Below, one piece after another: positions 1 to 6,660 of a stretch of 6,980 nucleotides of DNA. The stretch's first letter is position 1. Every line of letters begins with the position of its first letter. Origin of the DNA: a bacterium (GTDB taxonomy: Bacteria > Verrucomicrobiota > Verrucomicrobiia > Methylacidiphilales > Verrucolacustridaceae). The notes beneath the pieces are model-generated. The model did no database searches. It was not told the origin of the DNA and saw nothing but the letters and a program-made list of their open reading frames with translations. The stretch covers positions 1 through 6,980 of the forward strand of contig RFWS01000055.1 in the NCBI GenBank assembly GCA_009921985.1, written 5' to 3'. Made by a program: the position numbers and the translations under genes.

Positions 1-69
1 GTAGTCGCCGCCGCGCGGTCCGTAGTCCTGGTTGCCCTGTCCTTGGGATTCTGGTCCTTCACCGTTCAT
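1..69 (-). CDS. rho: N-terminus of probable transcription termination factor Rho (partial, cut by left edge)
   Basis: Only the first 23 codons are in the window, read leftward from an ATG at 69-67. The peptide starts MNGEGPESQGQGNQDYG and continues into an Arg/Gly/Asp/Tyr-rich stretch. It is low-complexity and hydrophilic, with no recognisable fold. A good Shine-Dalgarno (AGAGGA, complement of 77-82) lies 7 nt upstream, so the start is well supported. The product is inferred mainly from context: coaE is followed by rho in chlamydiae, and Rho proteins of several phyla carry Gly/Arg/Asn/Gln-rich N-terminal extensions before the RNA-binding domain. If correct, the product is the hexameric RNA helicase that ends Rho-dependent transcripts. 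The gene lies 46 nt downstream of coaE on the same strand and is probably cotranscribed with it. The 23 residues alone cannot prove the identity; another protein with a disordered N-terminus is possible. Confidence 0.5.
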   Translation of the reverse strand, partial: MNGEGPESQGQGNQDYGPRGGDY

Positions 70-76
70 ATTGTTG

Positions 77-82
77 TCCTCT
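77..82 (-). promoter_or_regulatory. Ribosome binding site of the probable rho gene
   Basis: The minus strand reads AGAGGA here, 7 nt before the ATG at 69. It is one of the few clear Shine-Dalgarno sequences in the window and is what makes this short edge fragment credible as a gene start. Confidence 0.6.
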
Positions 83-90
83 CGTGCCGT

Positions 91-107
91 CGCCCCGTGC
101 CGGGGCG
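91..107 (-). other. Perfect hairpin in the coaE-rho spacer
   Basis: Bases 91-97 and 101-107 form a perfect 7-bp all-GC stem with a 3-nt loop. It lies in the 46-nt spacer between the coaE stop and the probable rho start. No T-run follows it on either strand, so it is not a standard intrinsic terminator. It could slow RNA polymerase, protect a 3' end after processing, or be part of a leader control of rho, which autoregulates through its leader in Escherichia coli. The structure is seen directly; any function is inference. Confidence 0.4.
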
Positions 108-115
108 GAAGCCGG

Positions 116-760
116 TTAACCCCGCCCGGGGTTCACCAGCAGTTCCGCCTGGTCCCGCAGGAGCTCCAGGCTTCCTTCATTCCACAAGACCCGGTCACTG
201 GCTTTGGCTTTCGCTTCGGCCGTCCATTGCTGGGCGATCCAGAAGTCCGCCGCCGCCGGCGTCAGACCCCTTGCCAGCAGTCGTTGCCGGGACACTGAGG
301 CCCGGCAACCGACCATCACCCGGAGGTCGAAGGGTTCCTCCACCCCGGCCTCGTAGAGCAGTGGGATCACCACGGCGACGGGCTGGTGGGGAGAGCGGCG
401 AAGCGATTCGCCGACTTCGGCAATCCAGGTCTCGCGAACGATCGGATGGATCAGGCGGTTGACGGTGGCGGTTACGGAAGAATCCCGGATCATCGCCGCG
501 GCCAACAACCCGCGGTCCAAGTCTTTTGAAGAAGATAAAATCGAGCTCCCCAGCGCGTCAACCAGTTTCCGGTAGCCCTCTGCCCCCTGCCGGTAGAGCC
601 GGTGGACGATCTCGTCCGCATCGATCACCTTCCAGCCTTTCTCCGCGAGGATCTTACCCAGGGTGCTTTTGCCCGCCGCCATCGTTCCGGTGATCGCGAT
701 CACCGGGGTGCCGGCAGGCTTGGCTCCCCCCCAAGGGGCGGGTATCTTGTCAGGACTCAT
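116..760 (-). CDS. coaE: Dephospho-CoA kinase CoaE
   Basis: CoaE carries out the last step of coenzyme A synthesis in the cytoplasm, phosphorylating the 3'-hydroxyl of dephospho-CoA with ATP. The 214-residue reading shows the family hallmarks in order: P-loop GTMAAGKS at 25-32, the acidic motif IDADE at 46-50, an HP pair at 105-106, PLLYE at 133-137, then the arginine-rich lid (RQRLLARGL, about 158-166) and the QQW...K...N segment at 177-194. The usual length is about 200 residues. The ATG at 760 adds about 20 unconserved residues before the core strand and has no clear Shine-Dalgarno. A GTG at 703 (residue 20) would give the canonical short N-terminus (IAITG right after the start), so the true start is uncertain. 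The 5' end lies 4 nt from the oppositely oriented tRNA-His, leaving almost no room for its own promoter. Either it is read through from the upstream leftward genes or its promoter lies within the tRNA region. The probable rho follows downstream. Confidence 0.93.
   Translation of the reverse strand: MSPDKIPAPWGGAKPAGTPVIAITGTMAAGKSTLGKILAEKGWKVIDADEIVHRLYRQGAEGYRKLVDALGSSILSSSKDLDRGLLAAAMIRDSSVTATVNRLIHPIVRETWIAEVGESLRRSPHQPVAVVIPLLYEAGVEEPFDLRVMVGCRASVSRQRLLARGLTPAAADFWIAQQWTAEAKAKASDRVLWNEGSLELLRDQAELLVNPGRG
720..748 (+). promoter_or_regulatory. Candidate sigma-70-type promoter for tRNA-His
   Basis: TTGGCT at 720-725 and TATCTT at 743-748 are separated by exactly 17 nt, and the predicted transcript start near 755 is about 10 nt before the tRNA. 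Each box matches 4 or 5 of 6 consensus bases. The element lies inside the first codons of coaE on the opposite strand, overlapping the region between the two possible coaE starts. This is a pattern match by eye only. Confidence 0.4.
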
Positions 761-764
761 TGAT

Positions 765-838
765 GGCGGCCGTAGTTCAGTTGGTAGAACTCCAGATTGT
801 GGTTCTGGCTGTCGCGGGTTCGAATCCCGTCGGTCGCC
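765..838 (+). tRNA. tRNA-His, anticodon GUG
   Basis: The cloverleaf folds completely. The acceptor arm is 766-772 with 831-837 (one G-U pair), the D stem is 775-778 with 787-790, and the anticodon stem is 792-796 with 804-808. The anticodon loop carries GUG at 799-801. A 5-nt variable region (809-813) precedes the T stem 814-818/826-830 with loop TTCGAAT. The histidine identity element is present: an encoded extra G at 765 (G-1) faces the discriminator C at 838 (C73). No CCA is encoded after position 838, so the tail must be added by nucleotidyltransferase. The gene is the only plus-strand gene within the leftward block. It is antisense to the last 20 codons of the upstream secreted-protein gene and 4 nt from the coaE ATG. 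Confidence 0.97.
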
Positions 839-1937
839 CTCCTTTGAACGGTTTCGGGAGATTTTCCTCCCACTGACGCAAGGCGGGTCCCAGCCGCATA
901 TCCGGATCATTCAGCTCATACCAGTCCAACAGTTTGTCCGCCTGCACCCGCCAGCGGCGCCAGCGCTCCACCGCCTGATCCGCGTCGCGCAAAGCCGCCT
1001 CCCTCTCATTCTTTCCATTCTCCTCCCCGAGCATCATGGCCTGACGATAGCGGAAGATCGCCGGGCGGAGAAAAGGATCCGCCGTGGCCTCCAGCTTCAT
1101 TAACTCCACCCCGATCTGGTTGGCCTGGGGGTTACCCCGCACCCCGCTCCGGGCCAACTCCACGGCCAGTTCGCGCAACCTCCGCGCCGTTTGCTCAGGG
1201 GCACGGGGAGAAGTCCCGGTCCGCAGGTCGGGCTGACCCAAACTCCGCCGCCAGGCCCCGTCCACGTCCGCGCTTTCCGGCCAGAAATTTCCAGGACATC
1301 CCACCGCCACCCACTCCTGCAGCCTGATCCGGTTCTCCGTCGCCACTGCCCGGGAAACCAGCCGCGCCGCCAGCAGCCGCCGCAATCCTCGCGTCACCCG
1401 GTCCGCCCCCAACGATCCCTCCAGGGGCCACGCTTGGATTTTCTTCAGCGACGACTCCTCCAGATCCGCCGCCCGCGTCGCCACCCGGTCCCACATCCCC
1501 TCTTCCCCCGGGGTCGCCTTTCCGGTGCAACCCTCCGCCAGCCACCGATAGGAGCCCGGCCCCTCCCGGCTTCCCGTCGCCGACGCAATCCTCGCCATCA
1601 CCACCGCGGAAACCCAGGATGCCGCAAAATCCTCCGTCCCCGGATCGGCCTCCAACTTCACTCTCCGGGCCGCCTCCCACTTCGCTTCCGGGGAAACCGG
1701 CCCGCCGGCCACCAGCCTCCCCCGAATCTCGATCGGTTTCGACAACTGCGTCTGGGTCAAGTCGTCGAACAGATCCGCCGCCGCGGCCGTGGCCAACGCC
1801 ACTTGGGCCGCCTGAAACTGATCTTCTGAATCGATCCGTACACTTATCGATTTCCCCTTGGCCGTGCCCGTCGCCGCCCAGGCGGCACACCCCCACCCGC
1901 AGAAGACCAAGACGAATCCCACACCCCGCAGGGTCAC
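777..1937 (-). CDS. Secreted or periplasmic protein of unknown function, 386 residues
   Basis: I do not recognise the family. The reading starts at GTG 1937, whose first bases overlap the FmdB stop (GTGA), suggesting translational coupling. The N-terminus looks like a Sec signal peptide: a basic residue (R4), a hydrophobic core of about 13 residues, and AWA just before residue 22 as a likely signal peptidase I site. A second in-frame GTG at codon 6 is an alternative start. The mature part is rich in Ala, Arg, Glu and Trp, apparently mostly alpha-helical (for example about 175-215 and 245-345), with four isolated cysteines and no metal-binding motif or repeat that I can name. The stop codon lies inside tRNA-His on the other strand, so residues 367-386 (GRPTGFEPATARTT and following) are the antisense of the tRNA. 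That tail is therefore unlikely to be a conserved part of the fold. Product function is unknown. Confidence 0.72.
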   Translation of the reverse strand: MTLRGVGFVLVFCGWGCAAWAATGTAKGKSISVRIDSEDQFQAAQVALATAAAADLFDDLTQTQLSKPIEIRGRLVAGGPVSPEAKWEAARRVKLEADPGTEDFAASWVSAVVMARIASATGSREGPGSYRWLAEGCTGKATPGEEGMWDRVATRAADLEESSLKKIQAWPLEGSLGADRVTRGLRRLLAARLVSRAVATENRIRLQEWVAVGCPGNFWPESADVDGAWRRSLGQPDLRTGTSPRAPEQTARRLRELAVELARSGVRGNPQANQIGVELMKLEATADPFLRPAIFRYRQAMMLGEENGKNEREAALRDADQAVERWRRWRVQADKLLDWYELNDPDMRLGPALRQWEENLPKPFKGGRPTGFEPATARTTIWSSTN

Positions 1938-2257
1938 GACGATTTGGACGACTTGCCCTCTCCGCCTTTGCTCTTTCCACCCCCGGAAGCGTCGGACGAC
2001 TTCTTCTCCCCCCCTCCCCCGCCCGCCTCCTTCGCCGCCTTCTTGTAGCCGGCACTCCGATAATCCGTGATGTAAAAGCCGCTGCCCTTAAAAAGGAATC
2101 CGGCCCCGGTGCCCAGTTGCCGCTGGATCTTGCCCTTGCCCCACACCTTTTGCGGACACTTGTCCTTCGGACAGGTCTTCAACGCGGCGTCCTTCATTGA
2201 CTGAAAAATATCCAGATGTGCCCCGCACTTTTCACAGACGTACTCGTAGGTCGGCAT
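1934..2257 (-). CDS. FmdB-family zinc-ribbon protein
   Basis: This 107-residue protein begins MPTYEYVCEKCGAHLD, the hallmark of the FmdB/CxxC_CxxC_SSSS putative regulatory family, and continues with the family's GAGFLFKGSGFYITDYR block at about 51-67. Four cysteines (C8, C11, C29, C34) form the zinc ribbon. The second pair is CPKDKC, spaced CX4C instead of the usual CX2C. The C-terminal 30 residues or so are low-complexity Gly/Lys/Ser, as is common in longer family members. The biochemical role is not established; the name comes from a formamidase-associated putative regulator. The ATG at 2257 is fixed by homology but has no Shine-Dalgarno; the upstream stretch is T-rich followed by CCCACC. 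The gene follows the KS gene by 47 nt and overlaps the next gene by 4 nt, so the two downstream products are probably made together. Confidence 0.93.
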   Translation of the reverse strand: MPTYEYVCEKCGAHLDIFQSMKDAALKTCPKDKCPQKVWGKGKIQRQLGTGAGFLFKGSGFYITDYRSAGYKKAAKEAGGGGGEKKSSDASGGGKSKGGEGKSSKSS

Positions 2258-2270
2258 GGTGGGAAAAAAT

Positions 2271-2300
2271 ATCTTACCCCTTGGGGGAATCCAACCGCAA
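2271..2300 (-). promoter_or_regulatory. Weak candidate promoter for the FmdB gene, nearly leaderless
   Basis: On the minus strand TTGCGG (complement of 2295-2300) and TAAGAT (complement of 2271-2276) are 18 nt apart. They would start transcription about 7 nt before the FmdB ATG. A nearly leaderless mRNA would fit the absence of a Shine-Dalgarno. The spacer holds the palindrome CCCCAAGGGG, and a T-run follows TAAGAT, so the same 47-nt spacer could instead act as a weak terminator. This is pattern matching by eye only. Confidence 0.22.
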
Positions 2301-2304
2301 AGCC

Positions 2305-3423
2305 TCAGCCCCGACGAAACAAAAGACAGGCGTTCTGCCCGCCGAAACCAAACGAAGGTTTCAGTACCGACCCTATTTTCTTCACCCCTGGCGCAGGGGC
2401 CATCCGAACTACGCATTCCGGATCCTGCATTCCAGACCCGGAAATCGTGGATGGAAAAAAGTCCTCCCGCAGGGACAACACCGCGATCACGGACTCCACC
2501 GCCCCGCACGCCATGGAAAGGTGGCCGATTCTGGACTTCGGCGCGTTCGCCCAAGGCTGCCGTTCGCCAAAGACCTGCCGCAACGCCTTTGCCTCCGCTC
2601 GGTCGTTCGCCGGGGTCCCCGTTCCGTGACAGATCACCGCATCCACCTCCCCAGCCCCCGCCCCCGCGTCTTTCAGACAGGACTCGATGCAAAATGCCGC
2701 CTCCACTCCATCCTCGCCTGGATCCGTAATCCGAAAAGCGTCGCAACCCTCCGCCGCCCCGCAGATCTCCGCGTGGATTTTTGCGCCGCGTTTCTCCGCC
2801 AGACTTTTTTCCTCCAAAACCAGGAACGCTGCCCCTTCGCCTACCACGAATCCACCCGGCTCCCTCCCAAACGGCCGGCACGCCTCCGCCGGCCGGTCCC
2901 GGAACCCCCGCGCCAGCGCGCCCAAGCGGTCGTAGCCCAACAGACCTCCGGGATGAACCCTCCCATCCGCCCCGCCTGCCACCATCCAGTCGGCCTCGCC
3001 ATCGCGGATCAGGCGAAACGCCTCTCCCATCACCTGCGTGGAGGCCGCACACGCTGCGAGACTCTCCACCTGCGGACCCGTCAGCGAAAATTCCCGGCTG
3101 AAAATGTCCAACGAATCTTCACCCTCATTCTTCTCCGGCCCCGGCCAGCCGATTGCCGCCGCCAGACCGCCCTCCCCGTTCGGCCGTTCCACCCCCAGGG
3201 CTTCCCGCAAGGCGATCCGGGCCATCTGCAGATTTCTCCATCCGCTTCCGGAGATTTCTTCCGGCACCGGCGCGGCCACCTGCACCGGGGCCGACTCCCA
3301 ACCCGCCCATTTCACCGCACGAAGAGCGCTCCGCCCCGAAAGCAGCCCCGTCCACAGCGCATCCGTTCCGATTCCGTATCCGGTCACCGCACCAACTCCG
3401 GTCACAACCACCCTCTGTTTCAT
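2305..3423 (-). CDS. Beta-ketoacyl-ACP synthase, FabF-like, short form
   Basis: This is a 372-residue condensing enzyme of the thiolase fold. It would join an acyl chain to malonyl-ACP with loss of CO2. The full catalytic set is visible: Cys125 in SLAACAAST, His266 in HGTGTPAND, Lys296 and His301 in KSRIGH, Glu310 in GAVE, and the C-terminal SFGFGGQNA loop at 357-365. Spacing from Cys to the two His matches FabF. The N-terminal half is shorter than a typical 410-residue FabF. About 20 residues are missing between the AAAIG strand (about 88-92) and Cys125, the segment that in FabF holds the PFF...N...A helix, and more are missing around residues 35-65. The start at 3423 overlaps the ACP stop (ATGA) and has a strong GGAGGG site. 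The upstream neighbours are an ACP and a KS-like protein, so it probably acts in a dedicated type II elongation unit, not necessarily in housekeeping fatty acid synthesis. The substrate is unknown. Confidence 0.9.
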   Translation of the reverse strand: MKQRVVVTGVGAVTGYGIGTDALWTGLLSGRSALRAVKWAGWESAPVQVAAPVPEEISGSGWRNLQMARIALREALGVERPNGEGGLAAAIGWPGPEKNEGEDSLDIFSREFSLTGPQVESLAACAASTQVMGEAFRLIRDGEADWMVAGGADGRVHPGGLLGYDRLGALARGFRDRPAEACRPFGREPGGFVVGEGAAFLVLEEKSLAEKRGAKIHAEICGAAEGCDAFRITDPGEDGVEAAFCIESCLKDAGAGAGEVDAVICHGTGTPANDRAEAKALRQVFGERQPWANAPKSRIGHLSMACGAVESVIAVLSLREDFFPSTISGSGMQDPECVVRMAPAPGVKKIGSVLKPSFGFGGQNACLLFRRG

Positions 3424-3674
3424 TTTCCCTCCACCATCCGTTGCAGCCGTTCCGCCAAGTCCACCACCGTCGGTTCCGGCTCCGCAAAGAGAACTTTCTC
3501 ATCCAGGGCTTTTTGCACGGCCTCTTCCAAACGAAACACCAGGTCAATCCGGTCGATGCTTTCGGCTCCAAGATCCGCCATCAGTCGCTGGCCATCCAAC
3601 ACCGGATCTTTGCGCCGCAAGGTGTCAGCCACCGCCTTGCGAACGACGTCCCGGAACTCCCCAGCCGTCTTCAT
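3420..3674 (-). CDS. Acyl carrier protein
   Basis: This 84-residue carrier protein has the four-helix ACP pattern and the attachment site DLGAESIDRIDLVFRLEEA, with Ser39 as the predicted 4'-phosphopantetheine site. The usual DSL is ESI here, which keeps the serine. The C-terminus ends with the typical helix TVVDLAERLQRMV. The protein would carry the growing acyl chain for the ketosynthase encoded next to it, after a phosphopantetheinyl transferase not seen in this window loads it from coenzyme A. Its ATG overlaps the stop of the upstream KS-like gene, and its own stop overlaps the KS start, both by 4 nt, so the three products are probably translated in a coupled way. An AGAGG site about 10 nt upstream supports the start. 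The sequence is divergent from the highly acidic housekeeping AcpP (many Arg/Lys), which suggests a specialised carrier. Confidence 0.92.
   Translation of the reverse strand: MKTAGEFRDVVRKAVADTLRRKDPVLDGQRLMADLGAESIDRIDLVFRLEEAVQKALDEKVLFAEPEPTVVDLAERLQRMVEGK
3427..3432 (-). promoter_or_regulatory. Ribosome binding site of the ketosynthase gene
   Basis: The minus strand reads GGAGGG directly before AAA and the ATG at 3423. It lies inside the last codons of the ACP gene and fixes the ketosynthase start at the ATGA overlap. Confidence 0.6.
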
Positions 3675-4159
3675 CGCGACCAAACCTCTGCCTGCGCTAC
3701 TTCCCCGTTCAGCCTCACCACCAAAGTTTGCCAGATACCTCGCCCGTTCCACCGTTTTAAAGTCCGTTGGACGTCGGCGGCGTCCTCCGCCCGGCCTCGC
3801 CGGCTTTCCACCGGACCTTGCACACCCACCTCGATCGCCAACTGCGCCGCCGGAAGATTCGGCAAACACTCCAGCAGCCAAAGCGGGGGCTTGGATCTCC
3901 ACTGTTTTGCCACGTCCCCCGGGCTTTTCCCCTTTAACCATTCCGGCCAGGTCCCCTCCACCCCGATCACCAGGATCGCCCGCTTTCTGGGTGGGACCTT
4001 TCGATCCTCCTGAAGCCCCCTCCAGGCCAACAGGCCAGCCCGAACCACCGCCTGACCGGCCGGAGCCATCCAACGGGCTGCTTTGGAGTTCCCCCAGGGG
4101 TCTTCCACCCCCGGCGCAGCTGGCCATCGGGCCTCGAACACCTTCGCAAGCTCCCCCAT
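3671..4159 (-). CDS. Ketosynthase N-terminal-like protein without active-site cysteine (ketoacyl-synt_2 type)
   Basis: A protein of 162 residues if the ATG at 4159 is used. I read it as a degenerate N-terminal half of a beta-ketoacyl synthase, like the small family Pfam calls ketoacyl-synt_2 (PF13723), which occurs in aryl-polyene and related clusters. The support is an ordered set of weak matches: a helix AARWMAPAGQAVVRAGLLAW (27-46) where KS proteins have the RRM...A helix, a strand RAILVIGVEGT (60-70), then LLECLPNLPAAQLAIEVGVQGP (95-116) matching the F.P...N..A..ia...g..GP block, and a final strand QTLVVRLNGE (144-153). After GP the catalytic Cys position reads VESRRGR, so it cannot be an active condensing enzyme. 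A partner or chain-length role is possible but inferred. Its stop overlaps the ACP start by 4 nt. An upstream in-frame ATG at 4258 would add 33 residues, but those look non-coding. It is the first gene of the leftward block. Confidence 0.6.
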   Translation of the reverse strand: MGELAKVFEARWPAAPGVEDPWGNSKAARWMAPAGQAVVRAGLLAWRGLQEDRKVPPRKRAILVIGVEGTWPEWLKGKSPGDVAKQWRSKPPLWLLECLPNLPAAQLAIEVGVQGPVESRRGRAEDAADVQRTLKRWNGRGIWQTLVVRLNGEVAQAEVWSR

Positions 4160-4166
4160 CTCAGGC

Positions 4167-4194
4167 TTGCCCGCCCCGCCTCGTGGGATAGGAT
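4167..4194 (+). promoter_or_regulatory. Candidate promoter for rpsA
   Basis: TTGCCC at 4167-4172 and TAGGAT at 4189-4194 are 16 nt apart, and each matches 4 of 6 consensus bases. Transcription would start near 4201 and give an rpsA leader of about 140 nt that contains both hairpins listed below. The site is just upstream of the chosen start of the divergent KS-like gene. This is pattern matching by eye only. Confidence 0.28.
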
Positions 4195-4214
4195 TTCCCT
4201 CTTGTGTCTTCCCA

Positions 4215-4230
4215 CCCGGAGCTTTCCGGG
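4215..4230 (+). other. Leader hairpin 1 upstream of rpsA
   Basis: CCCGGA at 4215-4220 and TCCGGG at 4225-4230 form a perfect 6-bp stem closed by the 4-nt loop GCTT, in the 182-nt divergent region 4160-4341. There is no T-run on either side, so it is not an intrinsic terminator. It may be part of an rpsA leader structure; the role is inferred. Confidence 0.35.
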
Positions 4231-4268
4231 GGACATGAGATTGAACCCTTAACCGCATAGCAGAAACC

Positions 4269-4286
4269 GGCGGCCGAGGAGCCGCC
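4269..4286 (+). other. Leader hairpin 2 upstream of rpsA
   Basis: GGCGGC at 4269-4274 pairs perfectly with GCCGCC at 4281-4286 around the 6-nt loop CGAGGA, which itself contains the Shine-Dalgarno-like GAGGA. The hairpin ends 55 nt before the rpsA ATG and is followed by an unstructured, A- and C-rich stretch up to the start. Together with hairpin 1 it makes the rpsA leader a candidate for S1 autoregulation, which is known in Escherichia coli, but no conserved motif is recognised. Confidence 0.38.
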
Positions 4287-4341
4287 CCGAACCCGGAGCC
4301 GCTTCCCAGCCCCCGGACCCAACCAAGAAAAATCCACCCAT

Positions 4342-6030
<1,689 letters not shown>

Positions 6031-6075
6031 TCCGGTCCGAGGTCGCCTTCCGCGATCCTGTTCCGCGTCACCCCC

Positions 6076-6636
6076 ATGCCTGCCGACGACATCCTTCTCG
6101 AGACCGAGGAGAAAATGGAGAAAACCCTCCGCAAGGTGGAGGAGGATTTCCACGGCGTCCGCACGGGCAAAGCTTCGCCCCAGTTGGTCGAAAACCTGCG
6201 GGTCGACGCCTATGGCACCTCGATGCGGCTCAAAGAACTGGCCGGGATCACCGCGCCAGAACCCCGTCTTCTCCTTGTCCAGCCATGGGATGCGGCCAAC
6301 GTGGATCCCGTCCGCAAGGCCCTGGAGGAATCCCAGCTCGGCATCACCCCGCAGGTGGACGGAAAACTCATCCGCCTGCCGATTCCACAGCTCTCCGAGG
6401 AACGCCGCCGCGACCTCATCAAGCTGATCGGCAAGCTGGCCGAAGACGGGCGCGTCGCCATCCGGCACGAACGCCGGCACGGTCTCGAGGCCCTGAAAAA
6501 GGAACAGAAGGACGGCAAGATCACCGAGGACGAGCTCTCCTCTGGCGAGAAGGAAGTTCAAAAAATCACGGATCAGTATGTTGGCAAGATCGACGCCCTG
6601 GTGGCCGGCAAGGAAGCCGAGCTTCTCAAGGTCTAA
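6076..6636 (+). CDS. frr: Ribosome recycling factor
   Basis: RRF works with EF-G to split the post-termination ribosome so that it can be reused. The 186-residue protein matches the usual 185-residue length end to end. Key signatures are the helix into RTGKASPQLVENLRVDAYG (29-47), QPWDAANVDPVRKAL (69-82), SQLGITP (86-92), LPIPQLSEERR (101-111), VAIRHERR (127-134) with the functionally important arginines at 130, 133 and 134, and the C-terminal KEAELLKV. Domain I is the three-helix bundle from both ends; domain II is about 31-104. The start has no Shine-Dalgarno (CACCCCC precedes the ATG) but is fixed by homology. The gene is normally found after pyrH in many bacteria. Here it follows rpsA by 45 nt on the same strand, so it may be cotranscribed with it. 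Confidence 0.98.
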   Translation: MPADDILLETEEKMEKTLRKVEEDFHGVRTGKASPQLVENLRVDAYGTSMRLKELAGITAPEPRLLLVQPWDAANVDPVRKALEESQLGITPQVDGKLIRLPIPQLSEERRRDLIKLIGKLAEDGRVAIRHERRHGLEALKKEQKDGKITEDELSSGEKEVQKITDQYVGKIDALVAGKEAELLKV

Positions 6637-6660
6637 AAAGGAGTAGAGTCTGTCTTATCG

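Noticed and set aside
856..871. Possible terminator after tRNA-His (GGGAG / CTCCC, 6-nt T-rich loop)
   Set aside because: Only 5 bp and no T-run follows. It is also inside the coding region of the opposite-strand gene, so it is not convincing.
761..910. N-terminal extension of coaE up to 910
   Set aside because: The extra residues (DRRDSNPRQPEPQSG and neighbours) are the well-known false peptide from the antisense of a tRNA, here tRNA-His.
2277..2287. CCCC-TT-GGGG palindrome with a T-run on the minus strand, as a terminator after the ketosynthase
   Set aside because: The loop would be only 2 nt and the T-run starts several bases after the stem, so an intrinsic terminator is not supported.
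2258..3052. Long N-terminal extension of the FmdB frame
   Set aside because: It is Gly/Arg-rich and lies over the ketosynthase gene in another frame. The family start MPTYEY at 2257 is clear.
2197..4191. A 664-codon open frame on the plus strand
   Set aside because: It is exactly antisense to the KS, ACP and KS-like genes, has Pro/Arg/Ser-rich low-complexity content and matches no family. It is a by-product of GC-rich codon bias.
4231..4262. Stretch resembling a tRNA T-arm on the minus strand (GGTTCAATC near 4250-4239)
   Set aside because: The flanking bases do not pair into a T stem and no acceptor or anticodon arm can be folded around it.
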